The notes under the pieces were generated by a model. That model was not told where the DNA came from. It was given only the letters and a program-made list of their open reading frames with translations, and searched no databases. Both the position numbers and the translations under genes were made by a program. Below, piece by piece: positions 29,649 to 38,421 of a stretch of DNA of 64,000 nucleotides (the stretch's first letter is position 1; the number at the start of each line of letters is the position of its first letter). The stretch spans positions 2,170,001 to 2,234,000 of the forward strand of contig NZ_CP060039.1 of assembly GCF_014211915.1 (NCBI RefSeq), read 5' to 3'. This DNA is from Burkholderia cenocepacia (GTDB lineage Bacteria; Pseudomonadota; Gammaproteobacteria; Burkholderiales; Burkholderiaceae).

Positions 29649-29930
29649 ATGAACAAGAGGCAAGTAGCAGCGGTGTTCGGGAGCATGGCGTTGCTCGTTT
29701 CCGGTAGTGCAATGGCGGGGCACGTGGACCTGTCGGTCGGCATCGGCGTCCCGGTCGCACCGGTCTATGTCGAGCCGGCGCCGGTCTATGTGGCGCCGCA
29801 GCCGGCCGTCGTCGCCTATCCGGGCTATGGGTATGGCTATTACGGCGATGACGACGACCGCTACCGCAAGTGGCGCAAGCACTATTACAAGCACTGGCGT
29901 CGACACCACGGCGACGACGATGACGATTGA
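29649..29930 (+). CDS. Small exported protein with His/Asp-rich tail
   Basis: A 93-residue protein: signal peptide (MNKRQVAAVFGSMALLVSGSAMA), a VDLSVGIGVPVAPVYVEPAP-type Pro/Val/Tyr region, and a highly charged tail DDDDRYRKWRKHYYKHWRRHH followed by GDDDDD. Related small proteins are widespread in beta-proteobacteria as hypothetical proteins. The acidic and histidine clusters could bind metal, but this is inference. GGAG lies just before the ATG. The upstream 200 bases carry CGTTACG elements like those in the Tad control region. Confidence 0.75.
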   Translation: MNKRQVAAVFGSMALLVSGSAMAGHVDLSVGIGVPVAPVYVEPAPVYVAPQPAVVAYPGYGYGYYGDDDDRYRKWRKHYYKHWRRHHGDDDDD

Positions 29931-29956
29931 GCCCGTGACCGCCCCGCTGGCGCGCG

Positions 29957-30874
29957 TCAGAACGCGTAGTCGGGGTTTTTCGGGTCGAATGCGGTGTCGT
30001 CGAGGGGCATCGGCGCGATTTTCTCGATGACGATCCGCTCGAAGATCCTGCCGTCGTTGTCATAGGACTCGACGGTCCGGAAATAGGGTGCATGCAGGTC
30101 GAGCCCCAGCACTTCCTTTTTCGCGTAGAACTGCGGCCGGCCGGTCGGCGTTTCGTAGGTGAGCGCGACGACGCGCACGCCGCCGATCGTTTTGGCTTCC
30201 ACGTCGGTCGGGCGCTGCACGCCGGCTTCCAGGTATTTCTTCCCTTCGGTCAGGTACAGGTTCGCGATGAACTCGGTGCCGAGATCCTTCACCTGGTGAT
30301 TCGACTGCGCGCGCGCCAGCGCGCCGTCGATCGCCGTCCACAGCGGAATCTTGCCGAGCAGGCCGCCGAGATGGCCGTACATCTCGTCCTTGCGCTGCGT
30401 CGTGTCGTAGATGGTCTCCTGTCCGGCATGCGCGCCGCCCGGCAGCCATTTCGCATACACGCGCAGCGGCTCGCGGGTCGTCTTCACGAGCATGCGGTCG
30501 GGCGTGTCGGACCATTTTCCGCTGATGCGCTCCTGACGCACCATCGTGAACTGGTAGGACGGATAGCCGTTCGGGCCATTGCGGATATAGAGCGGCACGG
30601 CGAGCGGATCGAGCGCCTTGAAGAGTGCAGTGAGCGTCGCGTCGTCGAGTTGCGCGAGCGTGCCGCGCTGGGCCGCCGTGCGCAGCCAGCGCGCCTGTTG
30701 CGCGAGCGGCTCGTGCGTGACTTTCGCGAGATCCGCCGGCAGCGCAGCGGCCTGGGCCGCGCTCGCGGCGCCGGCCGTTTCCTGTGCATGCAGGCTTGCC
30801 TGCGCGAGCGACAGCACGCACGCGACGGCCGCCGTGGCGACATGCCGTGCGTGGCGCTTCATTCCTTCGTTCAT
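29957..30874 (-). CDS. Exported DUF1571 domain protein
   Basis: A 305-residue protein with signal peptide (ATAAVACVLSLAQASLHAQ). The C-terminal part is a DUF1571 domain: FTMVRQERISGKWSDTP, EPLRVYAKWLPGGAHAGQETIYD, EVLGLDLHAPYFRTVESYDNDGRIFE, seen in periplasmic or lipoprotein-carrier-like folds. Function unknown. It follows fadD by 29 bases on the same strand, so it is probably the last gene of the tetR-fadD unit. GGGAGAC precedes the start. Confidence 0.8.
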   Translation of the reverse strand: MNEGMKRHARHVATAAVACVLSLAQASLHAQETAGAASAAQAAALPADLAKVTHEPLAQQARWLRTAAQRGTLAQLDDATLTALFKALDPLAVPLYIRNGPNGYPSYQFTMVRQERISGKWSDTPDRMLVKTTREPLRVYAKWLPGGAHAGQETIYDTTQRKDEMYGHLGGLLGKIPLWTAIDGALARAQSNHQVKDLGTEFIANLYLTEGKKYLEAGVQRPTDVEAKTIGGVRVVALTYETPTGRPQFYAKKEVLGLDLHAPYFRTVESYDNDGRIFERIVIEKIAPMPLDDTAFDPKNPDYAF

Positions 30875-30903
30875 CGACAGCGTCTCCCGGGGCGACGGAT
30901 CGT

Positions 30904-32658
30904 TCAGCCTTGCTTCGCGGCGTTGATTTTGGCGAGTTCCTCGTCGCGCAGCGCGCGGCGCAGGATCTTGCCGACGTTCGTCTGCGGCAGTGCGTCGCGG
31001 AACTCGACGAACTTCGGCATCTTGTAGCCGGTCAGGTTCTTGCGGCAGTGCGCGAGCACGTCCTCGGCCGTCAGCGACGGGTCACGGCGCACGACGAATA
31101 CCTTGATCCGTTCGCCCTGTACCTCGTCCGGAATGCCGATCGCCGCGGCTTCGCTGATGCCGGGATGCATCACCAGCACTTCCTCGATCTCGTTCGGATA
31201 CACGTTGAAGCCCGACACGAGGATCATGTCCTTCTTGCGGTCGATCAGGCGGATGAAGCCGCGCTCGTCCATCACGCCGATGTCGCCGGTCGCGAGCCAG
31301 CCGTCGGCGTCGATCACCTTGGCCGTCTCGTCGGGGCGCTGCCAGTAGCCGCGCATCACCTGCGGGCCGTGCACGCACAGCTCGCCCGGCTCGCCGATGG
31401 CGGCCCAGGTGCCGTCCTCGCGGCGAAAGCGCACGACGGTCGACGGCGCGGGTAGCCCGATCGACCCGCTGAACGCGGCCATGTCGTTCAGGTCCACGGG
31501 GTTCATCGTGACGATCGGCGAGCACTCGGTGAGGCCGTAGCCTTCGACCACCGGCCGGCCCGTCACCTGCTGGAAACGCTCGGCGACCGCACGCTGCATC
31601 GCCATCCCGCCCGCCATCGCGAGCTTGAGCTTCGAGAAGTCGCGCTTGCGGAATTCTTCGTTGTCGAGGAACGCGTTGTACAGCGTGTTGATGCCGGTGA
31701 TGCCCGTGAACGTCTCGTGGCGGATGATCTTCATCACCATCTTCATGTCGCGCGGGTTCGCGATCAGGATGTTGCGCCCGCCGAGCCCCATGAAGATGAA
31801 TGCGTTCACCGTCAGCGAATAGATGTGATAGAGCGGCAGCGGCGTGAGCACGGTTTCGACGTCGCCCGACACCTGGTCGGCGATCCACGCCTTCGCCTGC
31901 AGCAGGTTCGCGATCAGGTTGCCGTGCGTGAGCATCGCGCCTTTCGCGACGCCGGTCGTGCCGCCCGTGTACTGCAGGAACGCCAGATCGTCGCGCGTGG
32001 TCTGCACCGGCTGCGGCTTGCCGCGTGCACCGAGCGCGAGCGCGGAGCGCAGCCGGATGGCCTGCGGCAGATGGTAGGCCGGCACGAGCTTCTTCACGTG
32101 CTTCAGCACGAAATTGATCAGGAGTCCTTTCGCGTTGAAGCCGTCGGCGAGCAGGTCGCCGAGCGCGGTGACGACGATGTGCTTCACCTGCGTTTCCGGC
32201 AGCGCGTCCTGCAGCGTGCGCGCGAAGTTCTCGAACACGACGATCGTCTGCGCGCCGCTGTCCTTCAACTGGTGCGCGAGTTCGCGCACGGTGTAGAGCG
32301 GATTCACGTTGACGACGATCGCGCCGGCCTTCAGCGTGCCGAACAGCGCGACCGGGTACTGGAACGTGTTCGGCAGCATGATCGCGACGCGGTCGCCGGG
32401 CTTCACGCCGAGGCTTTGCAGATACGACGCGAATGCGTCGACCTTCTGCGCGAGCGTACGATACGTCATCGACGCGCCGGCGCTCACGTAGGCGACGCGG
32501 TCGGCGAAGCGGGTCGTGCATTCGTCGAAGAACTGCACGAGCGATGCGTATTGCGTGACGTCGATCTCGTGCGGAACGCCGGGCGGGTACGACGCGTACC
32601 AGATGGCGTCGGTGTTCGGCGCAATCTGGGCCGAGGTGGTTGCTGCGGAAGATGACAT
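30904..32658 (-). CDS. fadD: Long-chain fatty acid-CoA ligase FadD
   Basis: A 584-residue acyl-CoA synthetase of the adenylate-forming superfamily. It activates fatty acids with ATP and CoA at the membrane before beta-oxidation. Visible motifs: P-loop LQYTGGTTGVAKGAMLTHGN (228-247), the VEGYGLTECSPIV segment in the middle, DGWLATGDIGVMDERGF and DRKKDMILVSGFNVYP in the hinge region, and the catalytic Lys region GKILRRALRDEE near the end. GGAGAC precedes the ATG. It lies downstream of a PsrA-like TetR regulator gene, which fits control by fatty acids. Confidence 0.94.
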   Translation of the reverse strand: MSSSAATTSAQIAPNTDAIWYASYPPGVPHEIDVTQYASLVQFFDECTTRFADRVAYVSAGASMTYRTLAQKVDAFASYLQSLGVKPGDRVAIMLPNTFQYPVALFGTLKAGAIVVNVNPLYTVRELAHQLKDSGAQTIVVFENFARTLQDALPETQVKHIVVTALGDLLADGFNAKGLLINFVLKHVKKLVPAYHLPQAIRLRSALALGARGKPQPVQTTRDDLAFLQYTGGTTGVAKGAMLTHGNLIANLLQAKAWIADQVSGDVETVLTPLPLYHIYSLTVNAFIFMGLGGRNILIANPRDMKMVMKIIRHETFTGITGINTLYNAFLDNEEFRKRDFSKLKLAMAGGMAMQRAVAERFQQVTGRPVVEGYGLTECSPIVTMNPVDLNDMAAFSGSIGLPAPSTVVRFRREDGTWAAIGEPGELCVHGPQVMRGYWQRPDETAKVIDADGWLATGDIGVMDERGFIRLIDRKKDMILVSGFNVYPNEIEEVLVMHPGISEAAAIGIPDEVQGERIKVFVVRRDPSLTAEDVLAHCRKNLTGYKMPKFVEFRDALPQTNVGKILRRALRDEELAKINAAKQG

Positions 32659-32815
32659 GACGTGTCTCCGGTCTTGGCTCTCAGCGCGGGTCGACGCTGC
32701 AGCGCCGGCCCATGCCCCGTGCTTCGCGGCCGGCCGGCGCGGGCGTCTCGACGCCGCGCCTGACCGCGCGTATCAATCAAATCGTGAACGGGAAGCCGCG
32801 CGTGGCCTCGCGCGC

Positions 32816-33636
32816 TCAGTTCGTGGAATGCAGCGTGGCCGTCTCGGCGGTCGTCGCGCCCGACTGCGGCAGCCCAAACGCTTCGCTGGCGCCCGCGTCG
32901 TCGAGCACCGCCGCGAAGATCGACAGTTGCGCCGTGTCGGGCATCGGCGCCTTCAGCGCGGCGACGATCAGCGACGACAGCCGCGCGATCATCTGCACGT
33001 CGTTCATCGTGCGGCCTTGCGAGAATTCGTCGATCAGGCTTTCCGTTTCGGCGCCCGCGAGCGCGCCGGACAGCGCGCCGATCGCGAAATGCAGCCGCCA
33101 GCCGAGCTCGGTGCGCGGCAGGTGCGGCAGCGCGCGCTGGAAGGCATCGAAGAAGCGGCCCGCGACGCTCGCATAGTGCGCGGTCAGGAAGTTGCGCACG
33201 AACGGAGAGGGGTCGGTGTACGCGCGGCCGATCAGCCGCAGGAAGCCGGGCCCGCCGCGTTCGGGATCGCGCGAGGCCTTCAGCGCCGGAATGAACATCG
33301 CGCCGAGCACGTGCTCGCAGGTGATGTGCGTGCCGAGCTGCGCATCGAAGCGGTCGAGGATGCCGAGGCGTTCCTGGTTCAGCTGGTCGAGCCGGCGCGA
33401 CAGCATCGCGTGGATCAGCGCTTCCTTGCTGCCGAAGTGGTAGTTGACCGCGGCGAGATTGACCGTCGCGCGCGACGTGATCTGCCGCATCGACATCGCT
33501 TCGAAGCCATGCTCGATGAACAGATCCTCGGCCGCATCGAGAATGCGCGCCTTCGTCCCCCGGTCTGCCGTGTGCCGGATGACCGCGCCCCGGACGGCCG
33601 TCCCGCAGATGGCCGCCCCTCCTGACTTACTGCCAT
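32816..33636 (-). CDS. PsrA-like TetR family regulator of fatty-acid genes, apparently frameshifted
   Basis: A Shine-Dalgarno GGAGG seven bases before ATG 33636 starts a reading frame MAVSQEGRPSAGRPSGARSSGTRQTG that lacks a TetR helix-turn-helix. The helix-turn-helix is in another frame: KARILDAAEDLFIEHGFEAMSMRQITSRA then NLAAVNYHFGSKEAL, continuing to a 200-residue effector domain of the TetR_C_30 (PsrA) kind, but with no start codon of its own before Met at 33496. One extra base in the C5 run at 33557-33561 (plus strand) would join them into 273 residues with ...RQTGGTKARILDAAEDLF. PsrA proteins repress fatty-acid degradation genes and respond to acyl-CoA. Whether this is a real null allele or a sequencing error is open. 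Confidence 0.8.
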
Positions 33637-33689
33637 GTTCCGCCTCCCATGCCGGTTTCCCGGCCGCGAACAGGTGATTTGATTATCTG

Positions 33690-33708
33690 ATTCAAACAGT
33701 CGTTTTTA
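33690..33708. promoter_or_regulatory. Candidate operator upstream of the PsrA-like gene
   Basis: ATTCAAACAGTCGTTTTTA contains AAAC-N4-GTTT as imperfect dyad in an AT-rich stretch 55-70 bases before the TetR start. PsrA-type sites are built on GAAAC/GTTTC-like half-sites, so this may be the autoregulatory operator. Confidence 0.4.
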
Positions 33709-33851
33709 TTAAGATAAAAAATCGTGGCCGGACCGGGCAAGCGCGGAATCTGGATCAATTCCTCTAGTTCGATGTGCGGGTGCGGAAAGCGCGACACCCG
33801 CTCACGGCGGGGCGGGGCGCGCGCGATGATGCGGTGCCGCAACGCGCGGGT

Positions 33852-35072
33852 TCACCCGACGGTGCTACGCGTATTGACCGATTGCGTCATGTCGATGCCG
33901 CGCCGTTCGCGGCTGAACAGGATCAGCACGGCGATCGCGACGGCGACGATACCGGCCACGAGAGCGAGCGCGAAGCCGTAATTGTCGTGGTTCGACACGG
34001 CCAGCGACGCCTGCATCGTCGCGTTGCCCGACGCGAGCAGGTTGCCGAGCTGGTAGACGACGCCGGGGAAGGTCGCGCGGATCTCGTCGGGCGAGATCTC
34101 GTTCAGGTGAACCGGTATCACGCCCCACGCGCCCTGTACCGAGATCTGCATCAGGAACGCGCCGGCGGCGAGTGCAACCGGGCCGCTCGAGAACGCCCAC
34201 AGCGGCAGCACGGGCAGCGCGATCAGCGCGGCGATGAAGATCGCGCGGCGCCGGCCGATCCGCTCCGAGATCGTGCCGAACGACAGGCCGCCGACGATCG
34301 CGCCGATGTTCAGCACGATCGTGATCCACGACACGGTATGCGGATCGAAGTGATGCTGTTCGCGCAGGAAGGTCGGATAGAGATCCTGCGTGCCGTGCGA
34401 GAAGAAGTTGAACGCGGTCATCAGCACGATCGCGTAGATCGTGAGTTTCCAGTTTTGCTTCAGCGTGGCGCCGAGGCTCGGGCGCGCTCGCTTCTCCATC
34501 TGTTTCCATGCCGGCGATTCGGGCACGTGTGCGCGCACGTACAGCACGAGCAGCGCGGGCAGCACGCCTACCATGAACATCCCGCGCCAGCCGATGGTCT
34601 GGTAGAACAGGCCGAACACGACGGACGCGAGCAGATAGCCGCTCGGGTAGCCGGCCTGCAGCAGCCCCGACACGAAGCCGCGCGCATGGGTCGGCACGGT
34701 TTCCATCGTCAGCGCGGAGCCGACGCCCCATTCGCCGCCCATCGCGATGCCGAACAGCGCGCGCAGCACGAGCAGGGCGGTCAGGCTCGGCGCGAAACCC
34801 GACGCGAGTTCGAGCAGCGAATAGCAGGCGATGTTGACCATCAGCGTCGGGCGGCGGCCGAAGCGGTCGGCGAGCCGGCCGAAGATCAGCGCGCCGAGCG
34901 GGCGCATCGCGAGCGTCAGCGTGAGCGCGAACGCGACGGCGGGGATCGTCGACGCGAATTCCGCGGCGATGTCCTTCAGCACGAAAACCATCAGGAAAAA
35001 ATCGAACGCATCGAGCGTCCAGCCCAGGTAGGCGGCGATCGTGACGTTGCGTTGCTCGCGGGTCCAGCTCAT
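33852..35072 (-). CDS. MFS transporter (carboxylate/sialate-type)
   Basis: A 406-residue major facilitator with twelve predicted membrane segments. The N-terminal YLGWTLDAFDFFLMVFVL segment and the loop 2-3 motif GRLADRFGRRPTLM are typical; ALFGIAMGGEWGVGSALTMETVP and the ERIGRRRAIF motif also resemble sialate/lactate-type carboxylate transporters (JEN1/NanT-like). Substrate cannot be fixed. It is divergent from a GNAT gene across 280 bases and is not linked to catabolic genes. Confidence 0.85.
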   Translation of the reverse strand: MSWTREQRNVTIAAYLGWTLDAFDFFLMVFVLKDIAAEFASTIPAVAFALTLTLAMRPLGALIFGRLADRFGRRPTLMVNIACYSLLELASGFAPSLTALLVLRALFGIAMGGEWGVGSALTMETVPTHARGFVSGLLQAGYPSGYLLASVVFGLFYQTIGWRGMFMVGVLPALLVLYVRAHVPESPAWKQMEKRARPSLGATLKQNWKLTIYAIVLMTAFNFFSHGTQDLYPTFLREQHHFDPHTVSWITIVLNIGAIVGGLSFGTISERIGRRRAIFIAALIALPVLPLWAFSSGPVALAAGAFLMQISVQGAWGVIPVHLNEISPDEIRATFPGVVYQLGNLLASGNATMQASLAVSNHDNYGFALALVAGIVAVAIAVLILFSRERRGIDMTQSVNTRSTVG

Positions 35073-35352
35073 GTCCGGGTCTCCTCGTTGGCTTGCGCGC
35101 TCGCGATAGGCATGCGGATGCCGGCCCGGCTCGCGCGCGGCGCGGGGGCACTGATCGAGTGTAGGCTTCCGCGCTGCGCGAGGTGGGGCGCGATAAGCGC
35201 GAATCAGGAATAATCCCTACGAAATGGACTGTTTCGGAAATGGAAACGGAGCTGCGCCAGGTGTGCGACAGGTCTCTGTATCATTCCGGAAGGCTTTTTG
35301 TATCCGTTCTGTAATGCGCTCGATGCGCATCGTCACCGACTCAGGAGTCCGG

Positions 35353-35895
35353 ATGAATGACCGTTCCGTCGACACGTTGCCCGTGCTCGAAACCGCGAGG
35401 CTGTGGCTGCGTCCGCGCGTGCTAGCCGATCTCGATGCGTGCATCGAGATGGATCGCGATCCCGAGGTCACGCGCCACATCGCGGGCCCGTGGCACGACC
35501 CCGTCGAGCATCGCCGCTTCGTCACGCACCGGATCACGTGCGACTATCCGCCGGGCCTCGGCTACTGGTCGATCTTCGAGAAGGCCGTGCCCGACGTGTT
35601 CATCGGCTGGATGCTGCTGATTCCCGACTACAAGGACGGGTCGCGCGACGTCGAGATCGGCTGGCGGCTCGTGCGTGCGACATGGGGGCGCGGCATCGCG
35701 AGCGAAGCCGCGGCGGCCGTCGTGCGGCACGCGTTCGACACCGTGCGCCTGCCGCGCGTGATCGCCGATATCGCGGAGGCCAACAGCGGCTCGCTGAACG
35801 TGGCGCGCAAGCTCGGCATGCGGCGCGTGAGCATCGTGCACGACGGCATTCCTTACATTCGATATCGTCTCGAACGCGACGATTTGCGCGCGTAG
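35353..35895 (+). CDS. GNAT family N-acetyltransferase (RimJ/RimL type)
   Basis: A 180-residue Gcn5-related acetyltransferase of the Acetyltransf_3 branch. LETARLWLRPRVLADLDAC opens the fold; IGWRLVRATWGRGIASEAAAA is the acetyl-CoA pyrophosphate-binding motif A, and NSGSLNVARKLGMRRV is the conserved motif B. The ATG at 35353 has AGGAG with 5-base spacing; an in-frame ATG at 35224 lacks it. Substrate unknown; RimJ/RimL relatives modify ribosomal proteins or amines. Confidence 0.85.
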   Translation: MNDRSVDTLPVLETARLWLRPRVLADLDACIEMDRDPEVTRHIAGPWHDPVEHRRFVTHRITCDYPPGLGYWSIFEKAVPDVFIGWMLLIPDYKDGSRDVEIGWRLVRATWGRGIASEAAAAVVRHAFDTVRLPRVIADIAEANSGSLNVARKLGMRRVSIVHDGIPYIRYRLERDDLRA

Positions 35896-36018
35896 CGCGG
35901 CGTGGTGCAGGCCAGGTGTCGGAGATCGTCAACCGGACGCGTATCGCGGTCATGACGGATTAACGGCGCCCGTGATCAGGAGTATCGTTGCCGGAATTTT
36001 GCAACATGGGGTACGACC

Positions 36019-36645
36019 ATGGCACTCGGCAACGACGTTCATCTCATTCCCGTCAGGCTCGACGCGCTGCGTCCGACCCAGATGACGGTGGGCTACCGCG
36101 AAGTCAAGGCGAAGCGCAAGCACTGGAAGGCGCTGAACAAGCGCGCCCGCAAGGCCGCGATCGAATCGCACTGGTTCCCCGCCGTGCTCGGCCCGGACGG
36201 GCTCCACTACATCACCGATCATCACCATCTCGGCCTCGCGCTGATCGAGGAGGGCGAGGCGCGCGTGAACGCGATGCTGCTGAAGGATCTGTCGTGGCTC
36301 GACGACACGATCTTCTGGCGGATGATGGAACACAACCAGTGGGTGCATCCGTTCGGCCCGGACGGCTCGCGGCGCGACTATTCGCATTTGCCGAAGGTGC
36401 TGACGGGGCTCGAGGACGATCCGTACCGCAGCCTCGCCGGCGAACTGCGCACGGCGGGCGGCTACGCGAAGGACGCGACGCCGTTCAGCGAATTCCTGTG
36501 GGCCGACTATCTGCGCCAGCACGTGTCGCTCGACCAGATCCGCAAGAACTTCGCGAAGGCGCTCGATGTCGCGCTGCAGCGCGCGCACGAGCAGGATGCG
36601 CGCTATCTGCCCGGCTGGTCGGGGTTGATTGCCGTCAAGCCCTGA
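36019..36645 (+). CDS. ParB-like nuclease-fold protein (ParBc_2)
   Basis: A 208-residue protein of the ParBc_2 family. LIPVRLDALRPTQMTVGYREVKAKR opens a ParB/Srx-like domain; YITDHHHLGLALIEEG is the conserved DxHH motif. There is no DNA-binding helix-turn-helix domain, so it is not a partition protein. Function unknown. It ends 23 bases before the SulP transporter gene on the same strand and may be co-transcribed with it. Confidence 0.8.
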   Translation: MALGNDVHLIPVRLDALRPTQMTVGYREVKAKRKHWKALNKRARKAAIESHWFPAVLGPDGLHYITDHHHLGLALIEEGEARVNAMLLKDLSWLDDTIFWRMMEHNQWVHPFGPDGSRRDYSHLPKVLTGLEDDPYRSLAGELRTAGGYAKDATPFSEFLWADYLRQHVSLDQIRKNFAKALDVALQRAHEQDARYLPGWSGLIAVKP

Positions 36646-36668
36646 CCGGCGCACGGCTCCGCCGTCTC

Positions 36669-38399
36669 ATGACGACCGCTCCGATTCGCCCCGACGCCGG
36701 CCCGCAGCATCCGGACCATTTCGTCGCGCTCGACACGCCGCCCGCGCCGCGTCCGCGGCGCGTCGGCCTCGATGCGCTGGCCGGCCTGTCGATTGCCGGC
36801 CTGCTGATTCCCGAGGCGGTCGCGTATGCGGGGCTCGCCAACCTGCCGCCGCAGGCCGGCCTGATCGCGCTGCTGTCGGGGCTCGTCGTCTATGCGCTGA
36901 CGGGCAGCAGCCGCTTCGCGATCGTGTCGTCCACATCGTCGTCGGCCGCGGTGCTCGCGGCGACCGTGCTCGCCGAATCGGGGATGGCGCTGGCCGCGCA
37001 GCTCGCGCTCGCGGCGGCGCTCGTCGCGATGACCGGCGTGCTGTTCATCCTGGCCGGTGTCGCGCGGCTCGGCGGCATGTCGGATTTCGTCGCACGGCCC
37101 GTGCTGCGCGGCTTCACGTTCGGTCTTGCGCTGACGATCGTCATCAAGCAGTTGCCGAAGATTCTCGCGATTGCCGTACAGCACAGCGATGCGCCGCACG
37201 TCGCGCTCGACCTGCTCGCCGGTGCGCCGCACGCGAATCTCGCGAGCGTCGTGGTCGGTGCAACGGCACTCGCGCTGCTGTTCGTGCTCGGCCGCGGCGC
37301 GCGCGTGCCCGCGACGCTCGTCGTGATCGTGCTGTCGATCGCGGCGGGTTACGCGATCGACTGGCAGCGGTACGGCATCGCGATCGTCGGCCATATCGAC
37401 TTCCGGCACCTCGAATTCGGCTTGCCGCATCTCGACCGCAATGCGTGGATGCAGACAGTCGAGCTCGCATTTGCGCTGATGCTGATCCTGTATGCGGAGT
37501 CGTACGGATCGATCCGCAACTTCGCGCTGAAGCACGGCGATACCGTGTCGCCGAACCGCGACCTCGTCGCGCTCGGCTGCGCGAACCTCGTGTCGGGGCT
37601 GCTGCACGGGATGCCGGTCGGCGCCGGCTATTCGGCGACGTCGGCGAACGAGGCGGCCGGTGCGCAGTCGCGTTTGGCGGGGATGTGGGCGGCCGGCGTG
37701 GTCGCGCTGATCGTCTGGCTGCTGCTGCCGCAACTCGCGCGTACGCCCGAGCCTGTGCTCGCGGCGATCGTGATCTTCGCGGTCAGCCATTCGCTGCATC
37801 CGTCCGTGTTCCGGCCGTACTGGGTCTGGCATCGCGACCGGCTCGTCGTGATCGCGGCGCTGCTCGCGGTGCTCGTGCTCGGCGTGCTGCATGGCCTGCT
37901 CGCGGCGATCGGCGTGAGCCTGCTGCTGACGCTGCGCAAGCTGTCCGAGCCGAACGTCAGCGTGCTCGGCCGACTGCGCGACAGCCACGATTTCGTCGAC
38001 GTCGCGAGTCACGTCGATGCGAAACCGGTGCCCGGCGTGCTGATCGTGCGGCCCGAGGCGCAGCTGTTCTTCGCGAATGCGGACCGGATGCTCAATCGCG
38101 TGCGGGCGCTGATGAAGGCCGCGCCGGACACGCATACCGTGATGGTGAGTCTCGAGGAAACGCCGGACGTCGACGGCACGACGATCGAATCGTTGCGCAC
38201 GTTCGCGGCCGAATGCGCGGCGCGCGGGCTGCGGCTCGTGCTCGTCCGGCTCAAGACGCACGCGCTGCATGCGCTGCGCCGCGCGGCGGACGACACGCTG
38301 CACGACGACGCGATGTCGGAGCTCAGCGTCGACGAGAGTCTGCAACTGCTGCAGGCCGGCAAACCGCCGGACGGCGGCGACGGCGCGGGCGTCGCGTAA
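36669..38399 (+). CDS. SulP family inorganic anion transporter
   Basis: A 576-residue SulP/SLC26-type permease. The start LDALAGLSIAGLLIPEAVAYAGLANLPPQAGL is the SulP signature; about 10-12 membrane helices follow to residue 420. A C-terminal STAS domain (about 435-560, VLIVRPEAQLFFANADRML...) ends the protein. Transports sulfate, bicarbonate or a similar anion; no neighbour decides which. The in-frame open stretch before the ATG (35988 onward) overlaps the ParB-like gene and is not part of it. Confidence 0.88.
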   Translation: MTTAPIRPDAGPQHPDHFVALDTPPAPRPRRVGLDALAGLSIAGLLIPEAVAYAGLANLPPQAGLIALLSGLVVYALTGSSRFAIVSSTSSSAAVLAATVLAESGMALAAQLALAAALVAMTGVLFILAGVARLGGMSDFVARPVLRGFTFGLALTIVIKQLPKILAIAVQHSDAPHVALDLLAGAPHANLASVVVGATALALLFVLGRGARVPATLVVIVLSIAAGYAIDWQRYGIAIVGHIDFRHLEFGLPHLDRNAWMQTVELAFALMLILYAESYGSIRNFALKHGDTVSPNRDLVALGCANLVSGLLHGMPVGAGYSATSANEAAGAQSRLAGMWAAGVVALIVWLLLPQLARTPEPVLAAIVIFAVSHSLHPSVFRPYWVWHRDRLVVIAALLAVLVLGVLHGLLAAIGVSLLLTLRKLSEPNVSVLGRLRDSHDFVDVASHVDAKPVPGVLIVRPEAQLFFANADRMLNRVRALMKAAPDTHTVMVSLEETPDVDGTTIESLRTFAAECAARGLRLVLVRLKTHALHALRRAADDTLHDDAMSELSVDESLQLLQAGKPPDGGDGAGVA

Positions 38400-38421
38400 C
38401 GGCGCGGCGCGTCGGCGCCGT

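Noticed and set aside
35988..36668. N-terminal extension of the SulP transporter
   Set aside because: It overlaps the ParB-like gene in another frame and the SulP fold starts after the ATG at 36669.
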